From: Aselliscus stoliczkanus
Lineage: Eukaryota; Chordata; Mammalia; Chiroptera; Hipposideridae
Direction: 5' to 3'
Length of the DNA stretch: 64,000 nucleotides
Assembly (NCBI GenBank): GCA_033961575.1
Contig: CM066732.1
Span: forward strand, 54,642,501 to 54,706,500
The notes under the pieces were generated by a model, which was not told where the DNA came from, made no database searches, and saw only the letters and a program-made list of their open reading frames with translations. Shown here one piece after another: positions 45,280 to 56,700 of this stretch; position 1 is the first letter of the stretch, and each line of letters begins with the position of its first letter. A program made the position numbers and the translations under genes.

Positions 45280-46130
45280 GCGGAAAAATGAAAGCGGCGA
45301 TTTAGACGCCTCCACTCGACGGCTTCCTCAGCCCAAGCCGCTCAGCTAATGAACCTGAAGCAGATTCATGGCTGTGGGTGAAGTCGACGGGGTCCTCCCT
45401 CCTCAGAGACGAGCAGCATAAATCTTTGTTTTTAATGTCTAATGATATGTAAAATATTTAAATTTGCAGCTCAGAATTATTAAGCTGCCAAGGCTTTTTG
45501 CCTATTAAAGTGTATTCTTGCCTGAGAATTTATGGGGTGCCCTGTGCCCATGCCAGCCCCTGTTGGGGGACAGGAGGGGTAGATTTGTGGTCTCCTACTG
45601 TAAAAAACTTCAGGATCGTCTGACCCTGTAAACTGAAAATTCATGTCTCTCGCCCGGGGACAAACGCATTCTTTGTAAAGGCGGCCCATGGCCAGCCTTG
45701 GGCTCATGTTAGTTTATTGTCACTGGTTGATAACGTTTAATGGAAAAGATACAAGAGTGCCAAAGAATTTTAATTATTTTTGTGATAAAGTTATATGTTC
45801 GGCCTTGAAAAAGTAGAGATAATGCAGGATTCATTATTATTCCCAGTGTGTTTAAACAGACGACACAGAATGCAAACAAAAGCAGATGAAATTTGAAAAG
45901 TATTATCAATATTGCAGATAGCAGATGCCCTTTCGAATCAGAACAAGCATATCTTCTATAGCAACTTTATGGTTGAGTAGTTTATTCATTTCTATTAGAA
46001 GGTTGTACGTTTCTAAAATATGTAGATGGTATCTAGAAAAACCAACCAACCAGACGGGTCATTCTGCTTGTTTTCCCAAATTTATTATTTCACTTTTGCA
46101 GGCTCCATCTGGGAGGCATTAACATGGGAC
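45280..46130. promoter_or_regulatory. Candidate conserved non-coding elements (two AT-rich blocks)
   Basis: AT-rich blocks at 45290-45560 and 45700-46130 are separated by GC-richer sequence. They contain TAATTA/TAATG-type cores (for example GCTAATGAACC, TAATGATATG, TTAATTATTTTTG) and no transposon hallmarks. A possible CTCF-like core (AGGGGGCGCT at about 45250) precedes the first block. Inference only. Confidence 0.4.
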
Positions 46131-47165
46131 TGCTGGCTTATTTGTCACATTCTATCTGGTACCTGACCTTTGGCGGGCTTGGCGTGGGCGCCGGGAGGAG
46201 ATGGGGCACCAGTCTGGACCATGGTGCAGTTGGTGTTTCCCTTTCGCTGGGGGCTGTGTCTGTGAGGCTGGAGTCAGGCTCCCTTTGGCCCCCAAGGAGG
46301 TAGCAAGTCCAGGAGCGAGTACCCCTCACTGCCCCTTCCCCTCTCACCCCAGGCTGCGCGGTGCACCCAAGAGTTGGCTTTACCCAAAGGCATAAAGATG
46401 GCGACCTCTCCGGGGGCCCCTTGTCCCTGGGGAGGCCATCTGTCTTTCCAGGTCCTGCCTTCCTGGTGGCTAGGAGCAGGCCCTGGACAACCGAGTGACC
46501 CCCGGACCCCATACACCACCTCTGGGGCCTGGGCACAGCCCTTCTGCACTCCTACCCCCACTTTCTGTTCTGAGAAATGGATCAATGCTTGTCCTCATGG
46601 TCCATTCAACGGGGTGGCCCGACCCCAGCTTTGCAGCCAGACAGAGCCTGGGGCAAGTGACCCCTCCTTTGGGGCCCCTGTGTTCTCAGCTGTATCGTGG
46701 GTTATGGAGACTGGCGGGGTTTTAGGATCAAATGAGGTAACACATTCATGTGCGGCTCCCAGCTCCTTGTCTCACACGTGAGACGGGCTCAGTGAGAGGC
46801 GGCTGCTATTACTGCTATTGCTGCTGTTGTTTCTTCCCGTGAATGGCTTCCCGGTGGCCCAGGAACTTGCCGTCCCTCTCCCAGCTGTCTGCGACCGGGC
46901 TCCTTCTGTGGCTCCTGCCTGCTCTGGGGTTTCTCCAAGTGACCCCCAGGACTGGGCCTTGAAGAACTGGAAGGTGGAGGGCTGGGAGCCTGCACCCTGG
47001 GGCCTCGAAGGGGAGGGGCTCGGCCTTGGGGAGGCCTGGAGGCCAAATTCAGGCTCTGGGGACGCCCTAGGCCTGGCTGCGAGCTCAGGGCGGGCTGGGA
47101 CGGGTTGCCATGACTTCACTGGTGCTTTCAAGAAGCTATACCTGCAGCCAGTGGCTTCTTAGAAG
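46131..47165. other. Gene-free stretch with a MIR-like patch
   Basis: GC-rich sequence. At about 46640-46745 the sequence CAGACAGAGCCTGGGGCAAGTGACC, then TCTCAGCTGTATCGTGGG and ATCAAATGAGGTAAC resembles a degenerate MIR. A trinucleotide-like GCTATTACTGCTATTGCTGCTG patch lies at about 46802. No gene. Confidence 0.5.
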
Positions 47166-47169
47166 GGAC

Positions 47170-47560
47170 TTGTCCAACGACAGAACACGTACAAAAATAA
47201 ATCTCGTGACAGGCCATATAAGAAGCCTCCAAATGTTCAAAGGATCATTAAAGTACATGCTCTGAGCTCCAGTCACAGTGGGATAATACTAGGAATTAAA
47301 AACAAAGGATAGCGAAAAATGCCTATGTACAATATTTGGAAGCTAAAGACCATATTTAAAACAGAAATAACAAAATAGGTTAACTTAGAATGAAATGATC
47401 TTGAAACTGCTGCATGTCGAAATGCGTGGGACACAGAGGAAGAAGTATGTAGAGGGACATTTATACCTTTCAAATATATTTATCAGGAAACAAGAAAGGT
47501 TGACAACAAATGAGCTAAGTGTTCAACCCTAGAGATTGAAAACAGCAAACCCAATGAAAT
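47170..47560 (+). mobile_element. LINE-1 ORF2 relic
   Basis: The plus-strand sequence carries decayed L1 ORF2 landmarks, including AATGCGTGGGACACAGAGGA, GTATGTAGAGGGACATTTATACC and GAAAACAGCAAACCCAATG, in the order of the endonuclease-reverse transcriptase linker region. Frameshifts and stops prevent any product. No flanking duplication was found. Confidence 0.7.
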
Positions 47561-47934
47561 GAGAAAGAAGCAAGTGTTAAGGATGAGGCAGACACCTGGA
47601 AAGAGAGAGCGGGCTAACAGCGGCACAGACAGGCCGCTGGCAGAGGCAGGGACAGAGGTGCTGCAGGAAGGAGGGGTAACAGGCCCCAGGAGCTGGGGAG
47701 GGAGCCTGCGCCCCAAAGCCCCTGCTTGGACTGATTTTCCTGGGACCGTCCTGCCCGCTGCCCCTGTGTCATCGTCAGTGGCACTGGGGTTTGTCCCGGT
47801 TGACATGTCCTGGTGCTAATGGGGACATACACAGTGCTGTCCATCAGGAGACACACGTGGGTACCGAGTGCTTCCCGTGGGGCTTGTCTGCGATGAGATG
47901 TGCTGTCAGTGTGAATTCACACCAGGCCTCAAAC
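47561..47934. other. Gene-free stretch
   Basis: GC-rich unique sequence with no recognised feature. Confidence 0.5.
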
Positions 47935-48120
47935 ACTTAATACAAGGCAAAGAGTGTAGAAATCTCAATCAGGTTTTTCACATCGATTACATGTTAAATA
48001 ATGTTTTGGATACTATTAGGTTAAATAAAATACATTATTAAAATTAGTTTCACCTGATTCTTTTTATGCGGCTACCAGGAAATGGAAAATTACCAGTGTG
48101 GCCTGCATTCTATTTCTGTA
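47935..48120. promoter_or_regulatory. Small candidate conserved non-coding element
   Basis: AT-rich island (GTTAAATAATGTTTTGG, TACATTATTAAAATTAG) with clustered TAAT/ATTA cores and no repeat hallmarks, set in GC-rich DNA. Short, so weaker than the other islands. Confidence 0.3.
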
Positions 48121-49374
48121 GGAGTGCCGACTTTCATGGTGCTGGGTGTAGGGCCTGGTTGAGGGCAGAGGCTGGGCGTTCAAATCCAACCCCCACACCA
48201 ACTGGTCTTGGTGGAATTACACCGTCTGGCTAGTTTTGAATTTCCCCTTCTTAATACAGGAATGGTGCCTGTCTTGCCAGACCTGGGGAGTTAAACTCAG
48301 GTAACTCATATGACGCTCTCAGCACTGTGCAGTTAGCTTTCATGAAGTGTTAGCTGCCAGTCATAAAAGGCAGCATAATGACGATGTGCTTCCTCCCACA
48401 GTCCTCTGACGCCGTTTTATCACTTAGGAAGTGACGGTGCACCGAAAGGTTTAGTGGCTAGCCCGTGGTCTCAAGAGAGCAATACTGGCCTGCCTGTCCT
48501 GCCGCACGGAGCGTGCGGGACCTGTCACCCGGAGCCCTGTACCTACACGAGTTGGCCTGGCGGCAGAGGCGGTCCCACTGCTTCTAACCAGCCCTCCCTC
48601 CTTCCAGCCTCGCCTACGCCGGCTCTCCGCGCCCACCAGCACCTGGAGTGTCGGCCCCTGCTGGCCCTGAGCAAGGCGAGGGTGTTCACGTAGCCTCCCC
48701 GAAGTCTCAGGGCGCCCCCAGGTTGGATCCTGGGCTTGGCCTGTCTCTATGTCCCCCTTGGACCTGCTGGGACTAAGCATGTGGCTTGACCTTCAGTGGA
48801 GATTGGCCGGACGTTTGACAAAGGTTCTCTCGGTTCATCAAACCAATTCTCCAGCTTCAACTAAGTGTCCTTTTCTCAGACCTTTGGATGGGGTGGGCCT
48901 CAGCCACAGGGAGTCAGAGATGTGGTGTGCAGAAATGGCTTTGGGGGCCCTCGTCTCGGGTGGCTGCTAGAGCTGGTCTCCTCAGCTGGACATGCTGACC
49001 TGCGCACTTCCTGGCAGGGGCCCCGAGTGATAGCACCTGGTTTCATGGATCACACCAGGATCTCCATTTCAGTAAGGACTGATGGATGGGCCAGCCAAGC
49101 TGTGGATTCCTGTCCTGAGAGCCCTCCCGTGCTGTTCCAGGTGCAGACGCCCTGAAGACCCAGGGTCGGATGTGATGAGAATGAGATGAGCACAGACAGG
49201 GAGCCACCCAGGGCAGCACGCCGCCAGGGGTCCTGCCTACCCGGTGCCAGGGAGCTCGGGATCCGGGGGCCACGCCGGCAACATCCATCTGCTCGCTGCC
49301 CGCAAGGGAGACTGCAGCCTGTCAGTGGGGCCAGGCAGCACGAGGACCAAGGCTCACGGTCCCACGAGCCTCAG
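48121..49374. other. Gene-free stretch
   Basis: GC-rich with degenerate repeat-like patches I cannot name. No exon or RNA supported. Confidence 0.5.
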
Positions 49375-49375
49375 A

Positions 49376-49515
49376 GTTGACAAGGTACTGCAGGTTCTTT
49401 GATTTAATTTTCACAAAAGTTACGCTGAGAAGTATTAGTATTCCCATTCTACGGTCGAGGGAGCCCAGACGAGGCAAATACCTCACTGCTGGTTCAAGGG
49501 AGAGCCGGGACTTGA
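49376..49515 (+). repeat. MIR fragment
   Basis: GACAAGGTACTGCAGGTTC, TTTAATTTTCACAAAAG, TATTCCCATTCTACGGTCG, CAAATACCTCACTGC and GAGAGCCGGGACTTG follow the order of the MIR core. Degenerate but clear. Confidence 0.6.
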
Positions 49516-52429
49516 AAAGGACCTTCCTGGCCCTGGGATGGGGTGTCACGGGTAGGGTCAGGCCTCCTGCTACCTGAGGTCGGTCTTGGGTGTCCTTAGG
49601 GTGTCAGGGTGTGGGTGCTGCTTCCTGGAAGGCAGTCGCGAGGGTAGCAGGTCAGAGGTTGATAGAAGGAGTTGAGTTGCTGCTGCTCCCTGTCGCTTGG
49701 CCCGGGAGGCTGTTGACAGGATCTTTGGCTGTGGGGGGTTCAGTTCCCTCCTCTGGGGTGAGGCTAGCGCCCCTTGCCAGGCCAGTGTGAACTCAGGTGG
49801 AGCAATGCTGGGAAGTGTGCGGGAAGGGTCCATCTCTGGGAGTCCTCGGGCCTGAGAGGTTGGGAAGGTCCCGTTCGGAACCATTCCCTGAGCAGCACAG
49901 CCCGGTGTCTGCAGCCTGCAGAGACGCGGGCTCAGACCCCAGGCGCCGCTCTGGGAGGATGCTCTGTTGTGAGGCTTAGAAGCCTCCTTGGCCAGCTCCC
50001 GTCCCTGGGGTTTATTGGAGGAGCCTGGAGAATGGGGTGACTAAGGGGCACGCAGTGGCACGGAGCCCTGCGGGGACGGAGCTTCCTCGGCAACTCCTGG
50101 GGCTGTGCAGCCTCACACCCCACTTCTCTCTGCGCCCCCTCCTCCTGTCTGGATGCACAGTCACGGCTGCTAGCTGGAGCCATGCCGCCACCAGGGCCGG
50201 AGCCCACCACTGTGTGCCAGTCAGCGGGCCCGGCGTCCAGCCCTGAGCTAACTGCACGAGGCGGAGAACAGCCGTGGCCACTCAGGTCCAGCTGTGAATG
50301 AGGCAAGGGGACGATGGCTGGCCTGGCCAAGAGGGGTTCTGCAGTGAGCTGAACCCACCTGTGGTGTGGCCAGGGGCGCCCCACGCCAGCTCGCCTTAGG
50401 GACCCAATTGGGAGGTGGCCACCTGTATCCCGAAGCCCTCCCTCTCTGTGGCCTGTGTCCCTGGGGACAGAGCCACGCTCCCTGTCTGGCTGCCCCGCCT
50501 GCCCGCCATGGCCGAGGACCGCTGGAGTGAATTTTACAAGTGCCAGCAGGAGCGGCTGTGCTTCTCTATTTTATACGCGCTGCTCTTGTTTGAAAATAGA
50601 GCTTCTTAAAACCACCCCTTTGGGAAAAGTGGCCTGACTCTTTTATCATTATGTACAAGGCACAACTGCGTACGCAGGTCTCAGGCAGGTATAATTAGAA
50701 TAACTGTCCCGTGACTCAGGTGCCCCCCTTTCTGGGAAGCTCAATGTACTCTGTATCATCCAATTACTTCGGCAGTAGCCGGAGAGGGGCGGGATGTCCC
50801 TGTAGAGGGCACACGGATGCCCTTTACAGCAGGGCAACTAGAGCGCTGAGAGGTCCACAGAGGTGGGGACGGAGGCCCATCCAGTGCGCAATGGGTTGGT
50901 GTCCTCAGAAAAAGCATTTACCCTGGAAATGCAGCTCCAAGTGGCAGGTAAAAAGGCACAGCTTTCCTACAAGTGGCGGAAACTTCCTGTGGAGCCCCCC
51001 AGGTCACAGTTTGCCCCTGGGAGCCAGAGGTGTCGCCAACCCCTCGCGCCCCCTCCTGGAGAGCTAACCAAGCCAGATAAAGCCTGTGGGTTGCAGTACA
51101 AATGAACTAGGAAGAATAACATCCTTTTGTGAGAAACAATCCACAGAATTGTTTAAGCGGCTCTCTTGAAGGTGTGGTCTTGTGAGCTAGCCTCAGGTAG
51201 TTACAAACACCCCACCCCTCTGGGATAGAAGCAATGGGAGCCCCAGAAGAGGCTTGGAGAGGAAATGGCTTCTGGGAATGCTGGGACTTGGGTAGCTGAG
51301 GATGGGGGACCTCGCTGATGTCTTCAGAGAACCCCAGTGCACACTAGGAACAGGGTTGGGTGTGCGAGGGAGAGCTTGCTGGTGGCTTCGGGAACTGCAG
51401 GGCTGGCTGGGTCCCTGGTGGGTACTCTATGGATAGAGGCTTTGCTAAAAAGTTCTCTCCACTGATGGGCAAAGCATGAGGAGGAGGATGGGAGGGATGG
51501 AGACACAGCCTCCAAATCAGCTTTTGGGCATGGCTTCCACATGAGAGCATTTGTTTCCCTAGTGATGCTGTAAATCAACCAGGAGGAGGAAAGGGTCAGC
51601 CTCCGTGCAGTATAACCAAACTCGCTCATCCAAAAATACGAGCATCAGGCTCTGGGGAGTCGCCAGCAGGCCAGGATGGAATCACAAAATCCAAATAAGC
51701 AAAAGCCCAGGTCCCTGCCCTCTGAGGGCTTGCTGTCTCACGAGAACCAGTCATTAATTTTTAAGAACCACATAGATAAATGTAATATTTATATGGTGAA
51801 TTTCAAGAGGAGAGAGGGCTAGGGAAAAACGAAATGCGTAGTGGAGGTGGGGGTAGGGACAGGCAGGGGCAGTGACGGAGGAAGACTCTTGGAAAAGGGG
51901 CAGTTAGGGAGACTAAGGGTGTTACCTGGGAAGGTGTGTGTGTGTAGAAGGGGGAAAGGCACCCTGGGCATCGGGAACAGTGAGGCAGCTGCCCTGGTGG
52001 GAAGGAACAGAAAAATAATGAATAAAGGGGTGAGGGATCTTGGTGAAGTATGAACAGGAATTCAATCTCCAATAAGCATGAAAAAGCTTACTGGGGACGC
52101 ATTTAGGAGATAGAGAAACCCAAATGGCATGTCCCCTCTCACTGGTCCCTGATGACCCAGCTGTGCCCAGGCGAGAGCCCAGGGAGTCCCTGACTCTGCC
52201 CTGATGACTGTGGAGGTCTTTCCCAGAGTTTGAGTTCTGGCTTGAGGCCCAGAGTCCAAGAGATGACATAGGGGATTGGCATGGAAAGCACCGATCAGCA
52301 CGATTGTGGATTGTGCTCCTTCGCTCACAGCCTCCCAGGGGCCATCCTTCTGCCTTGGCTGTGGCCCTGGGAGGTCGGCAAGTCGGCTTGGGGGGCGCCC
52401 CAAGTGTCTGTGATAGTGTTGTGGGGAGT
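49516..52429. other. Gene-free stretch
   Basis: Mostly GC-rich. The part around 50520-50720 is more AT-rich with motifs such as TTTTATACGCG and TATAATTAG, a weak candidate element. No gene, RNA or clear repeat in the rest. Confidence 0.5.
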
Positions 52430-52764
52430 CCCTCCCTCCCTCTCTCCCTCCCTCCCTCCCTCCCTCCTTCCCTCCCTCCCTCCTTCCCTCCCTCCCTCCC
52501 TCCCTCCTTCCCTCCCTCCCTCCCTCCCTCCCTCCCTCCCTCCCTCCTTCCCTCCCTCCCTCCTTCCCTCCCTCCCTCCTTCCCTCCCTCCCTCCTTCCC
52601 TCCCTCCCTCCCTCCCTCCCTCCCTCCCTCCCTCCTTCCCTCCCTCCCTCCTTCCCTCCCTCCCTCCTTCCCTCCCTCCCTCCCACCCTCTCTCCCGCCC
52701 TCACTCCCTCCCTCCCTCCCTCCCTCCCTCCCTCCCGCCCTCCCGCCCTCCCCCCGTCCCTCTC

Positions 52765-52826
<62 letters not shown>

Positions 52827-52832
52827 GTGCAC
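52430..52832. repeat. 400-bp polypyrimidine array: (CCCT)n, (TC)n and (CA)n
   Basis: About 330 bases of CCCT/CCTT units, then a TC run (about 52770-52801), then a CA run (52801-52827). The pyrimidine part is almost free of purines. It generates long Leu/Pro/Ser frames on the plus strand and Arg/Glu/Gly frames on the minus strand (up to 282 codons), which are spurious. TC next to CA gives adjacent triplex- and Z-prone segments. Confidence 0.97.
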
Positions 52833-53039
52833 ACGCCCCACGACAATGCAGTTTGCACTGCTTGGCTCACTCGTTCCGTGGACCGCAGCCCCCCACCTTT
52901 CACAGGCACCGCCCCTGCAGCCTCCCCATCTTCACGAGCGGGTGGTGGCGGGCCTCTCTGCCCGGGCCCAGCTCAGGCCCCAGTCCTCAGGGCTGCCCTC
53001 CGATCCCAGAGAGGTGGGTGCCCAGGCTCTCTCTCCCGC

Positions 53040-53400
53040 CCTGTGATTATACAATGGATTTAAAGTCTCTGATAGTTACAAATCTGCCTCAAAATATATT
53101 CTCTAGCCATAGGGAACATCTCAGAATTGTTAACCTTCTCCCCAGGTATTAGAGGTAACACACTGTGAGATTAGATGTATATTTTCTTCAAGACACACCA
53201 CCCATTGAGGGGTTCATATTTACATCTTTTGTTGATATTTTTATAGATTAAAAGCGTCTCTTTGCTAGGTGATAATTCTGCTAAGTACTGTAATTTGCTG
53301 CCATTAATATTTGTCTGAGTCCTAGTTTGCAAAATATATTTGAAACCACGTTAGAAGTCGCATAATTGCTTCTTTGCGAGCTGAGGAAATGAGTAGGTCC
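53040..53400. promoter_or_regulatory. Candidate conserved non-coding element
   Basis: Unique AT-rich island (TGATTATACAATGG, TTGTTGATATTTTTATAG, CCATTAATATTTGTC, CAAAATATATTTG) between GC-rich stretches. No transposon hallmarks. Inferred from composition. Confidence 0.35.
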
Positions 53401-53624
53401 TTTACCAGCCTTTATCCTGTTAACCTCAGGGAGGGCATTTGCCAGAGTCCTGGGAATGGCTGGGCGCCCTTTCCACTGAATTCCAGGGCTTGCTGGGGCA
53501 GAGGACGCGGCCTGGCTGGACCAGCTCCCCACCCCGTGGCTTCTGGGCTCTGCTGTGCGCTGCAGGTCTAGCCCTGCCCTCCGCCTGGACCATGGTGGGA
53601 GAAAGCTGCCTACCCCATGCTGTC

Positions 53625-53780
53625 ACCCTTCTGGGCCTCTCTCAGTGCCTCATCTGGAAAATAGGGGCATCGCTCTGCTGACCTGACTCTCCAGAGGGAG
53701 GGTGTGAATGGATGAAGTAGCTAGCTCCATGCCTGCCACAGAGCAGGTGCTCAGCAAATATTCAGGGCATGTGTGAATGA
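53625..53780 (+). repeat. MIR fragment
   Basis: CTGGGCCTCTCTCAGTGCC, TCATCTGGAAAATAGGGGC, CCTGCCACAGAGCAGGTGCTC and AGCAAATATTCAGG match the MIR order (the CTCAGTTTCCTCATCTGTAA-like motif, then the GCCTGGCACATAGTAGG-like end). Confidence 0.65.
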
Positions 53781-55209
53781 CACAGCTGGCAGCACAGCCA
53801 GGCCTGCTGTCCTGGAAAGTGAGGCTTAGGGGGCCGAGTGGCAGGCAGCACAGCTCTCCTTCGTCAGCACCAGGGACAGGGACCACATGGCTCAGGGCGG
53901 GGGGCCTGGGGGGCCCTCAGCCTCTGCCTTCCCAGGCAGCTAGCTGGGCACCCTGCTTTCCTGTGCTCCCTACACCACACCAGCCCGCTCTCTTGGCCTC
54001 CTGCCCCTGGGACGGAGCTAGCCTCCGGCTCTTGCAGGCAGGTGGGTGTTATATCTGGGTGTCCGGCTCGGGGCTCATGCCATTGGCCTCAGCCTTCCCC
54101 CCGTTAGAGGCAACTGTCTGCCAGGGGCTGCTTCACGGGGCTGGGCATCCATGAGTTTCCAGGCTCCATGGGCCGCCTCAGGGTCTGGTCAGTTAGCTAC
54201 TGCTGTGTCATGAGTGGCCCAGCGTCAGACCGCGTGGGCATGCATTTCCTGTCTGTGCCTCTGTGATTGGCTGGAATAGCAGGGAGCCCAGCCACACAGG
54301 CATGACCTTGTCACGGCAAAGCCCAAAGCTCAGGTCAGCAAGAGCAGCTGCATGAGGCGTCAGGCTTCCACTTCCATCTCGTCTGTACCATCCGGCCAGT
54401 CAACCCCAAGGTCAGGGGCCAAAAAGCGTACTAAATCCACTGTGAGCGGTGGCAAGGCCGTGGCTGGATGAGTCCATTATGGGCAAGTGAGGAATCGGGA
54501 ATAGTAACTCAGTCCACCCCAGCACTTGTGTGCTGACAACTAACTCCCAGACGTGTCCACACGCCAGTCCTCGGTCTGAGCTTCAGACCCATATTCAGTG
54601 CTGCACCTGGTGTCTCTGCTGACACTGCAGAAGCCACAGGTGACTATTACGCACAGCATCAGTGGCCTGTCTTTAAGACTCAGTTTCCCTGCCTGTGAAA
54701 TGAACAGGTTGGTTCAGAGACCCCACTAGTTCTGAAAGTAGGTCTCAGGTTGAGGTCTTACATACCTGTTGACTTTCTTCCGGGTTTGTCCCCCTCAAGG
54801 TTTAGGCGATGGTGATGCACAAGGATGTGTAGCCAGGGACCCATCTGGGCAGTGCTAGAGACCTCTGTTGGCCCCTCCCAGTGTCTGTGGTCCTGGCTCT
54901 CACTCAGCTCTCTTGGACACTGTGGGGACCAGCTGAGCCGTGCAGGGCAAGTGGAGAAGGACCAGTGGGGCTGTGGGGGAATGAAGGACCCTCCCGGTGG
55001 CCACGATTCCATCCCCAAGTCCAGGCTCTGAATTCAGGTAGGGTCAATGAGTGGACCCATGTTTCTGTTGCTACCAGGATGGAGAATTTTTCTGTGTCAC
55101 TCTCATGAAGACAGGCATGGCCTGGGAGCCTCATGCCTCAGGCAGGCTGCCCTCCGGCCTACAGCAAGCATCCCCCAGCCTCGCACACCCCAAACACAGG
55201 CTGTGTCTG
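53781..55209. other. Gene-free stretch with old interspersed repeat traces
   Basis: GC-rich, with a possible degenerate repeat at 54190-54540 (GTCAGTTAGCTACTGCTGTG, TTGGCTGGAATAGCAGGG) and a MIR-like patch at 54665-54740. Neither can be named safely. No gene. Confidence 0.45.
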
Positions 55210-55520
55210 ACTCCTCAGCCTTTGTGCATAGCTGCATTATTAGCAATGCTAATGCCACTGCAATGATAAATAATTAAACAATTATGGTCATGAATCAATA
55301 AGTTTAGCACATTTTTTCATCAGCAAATTGTACTGTATAAACAAGAAATATAAATTACCAAGTCTAATTTCCCCCTAAAATTATAAACATTTTATATCTA
55401 ATAATTAAAAAAGTATTAGAATTCAATGTAGGATAGCTAGAACTTTAAAGAATTTTCAGTTTCCACCAAACACCATTAAATTGTCATGTTTTATGTCTGT
55501 GAATCTGATTAACATTTTGA
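55210..55520. promoter_or_regulatory. Candidate conserved non-coding element
   Basis: Very AT-rich unique island (ATGATAAATAATTAAAC, TCTAATAATTAAAAAAG) with several adjacent TAAT/AATTA cores in roughly 300 bases. No repeat hallmarks. Inferred. Confidence 0.4.
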
Positions 55521-55792
55521 GATCTGGCTTCAAGAATCTTCCTTTGTTCGCTCCCAGGGCAGGCCTGCGACCCTCCCGTCCTCATGGTCGGTGAGCCCAC
55601 TGGGCTGCAGCTCCCAGGATCTCGGTCCGCGGGGTCAGCTGGCCGGCCGGCATTTATAGAAATCTTTACTGGATGCCCAGGGCACACATTCAGGGCTGAC
55701 AGGCTCCATCCAGCCCTCCACACATTTTTCTTTGGCTTGTTGGGGACTGTTTCATTTTTATGTTTTGTTGTTAAGTTTAGATTTGCAGATTT

Positions 55793-55820
55793 AAAAAAAG
55801 AAAGAAAGAAAGAAAGAAAG
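55793..55820. repeat. (GAAA)n microsatellite
   Basis: A short run of six to seven GAAA units preceded by an A-rich stretch. Confidence 0.9.
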
Positions 55821-56060
55821 CAGACGCTGTAGCAACACTGGGTTCACGGCATAAGTGCTGTGTTTCAGTGCTGTCCAGGCGCTGCGGTCCCCACCCCTCC
55901 CTACTGTCCCAGGTGGCCCCTGTTGGCTCCCAGAGTCATGTGATCCTTTTCAGCCCGAGCCCGTCTCATTTTTGTCACTTGTTTGGGCCCATAGGCACCT
56001 GGGTTTGCAACCTTCGTTTCATGGTAGGAATTTCACGCCCCTTTTTGCTCTAAGCATATA

Positions 56061-56213
56061 AAGTAAAGGTCGAGGCCGAGTGGCTCAGCTGGTTAAGAGC
56101 TCGCTCAAGAGTGCGACCTGAGCTCTGAGCCACGGCGGTTCGAGGCCAGCCCGAGCTGAGCTGGCGCTGAGCTGCCGACAGGTGGCAGGAGGGCTCGGCT
56201 GAAGTAAAGATCG
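56061..56213 (+). repeat. tRNA-derived SINE, 150-bp subfamily, with target-site duplication
   Basis: Flanked by AAGTAAAGGTCG (56061-56072) and AAGTAAAGATCG (56202-56213), one mismatch. In plus orientation the element reads AGGCCGAGTGGCTCAGCTGG, TTAAGAGCTCGCTCAAGAG, GGCGGTTCGAGGCCAG (box B) and GCTGAGCTGCCGACAGGTGG, with no long A-tail. It is the sense counterpart of the element at 21205-21409. Confidence 0.9.
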
Positions 56214-56569
56214 CTAAGGCCCACATCCCAGCACGCTTCACAGGTGGGCAGCCTGAGTGCATGCGTGGAAATGGCTGCGTGACGAGATCCAGGCCGCGCC
56301 CGGGCCGGCGCTGCCTCCGGTGGGCCCCACGCAGCCCTCCCTCCTGCGGGGTTCCACTGGCCTGTGCCCCGCGGAGGCCCCAGCCCCGGCTATTCCGAGA
56401 CTGCGGTTAGGGGAAAGCACGCTGATAATTAATGGCTGACCCCCTCCTGCCGCTCCTGAACCCCTTCTTCAGGGTCAGGCGCCCCATCTGCCCGGGAGCC
56501 CAGCGAGACCCTGGGAGTCACATTCCCTCATCCCACACACCTGGCCACGCAGCAGGGCCCCTGGCTCCT
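56214..56569. other. Gene-free GC-rich stretch
   Basis: CpG-containing GC-rich DNA with no recognised gene or repeat. Confidence 0.4.
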
Positions 56570-56700
56570 CAGTCCCCAGGCCCCGCCTCCCAGGCCCCGC
56601 CTCCCAGGCCCCGCCTCCCCAGGCCCCAGGCCCCGCCTCCCCAGGCCCCGCCCCCAGGCCCCGCCCCCAGGCCCCCAGGCTCCGCCCCCCCAGCCTCTCC
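56570..56700. repeat. GC-box minisatellite (CAGGCCCCGCCTCC units)
   Basis: Around eight copies of a 14-to-15-bp unit based on CAGGCCCCGCCTCC, losing the TCC part downstream (CAGGCCCCGCCCC). Each unit carries a CCCGCC or CCCCGCCTCC core, i.e. SP1/KLF-type GC boxes. Confidence 0.9.

Noticed and set aside
52281..53152. 260- and 282-codon frames with Leu/Pro/Ser repeats, and Arg/Gly/Glu frames on the other strand
   Set aside because: These are the CCCT and TC repeats in open phase. The flanks are non-coding.
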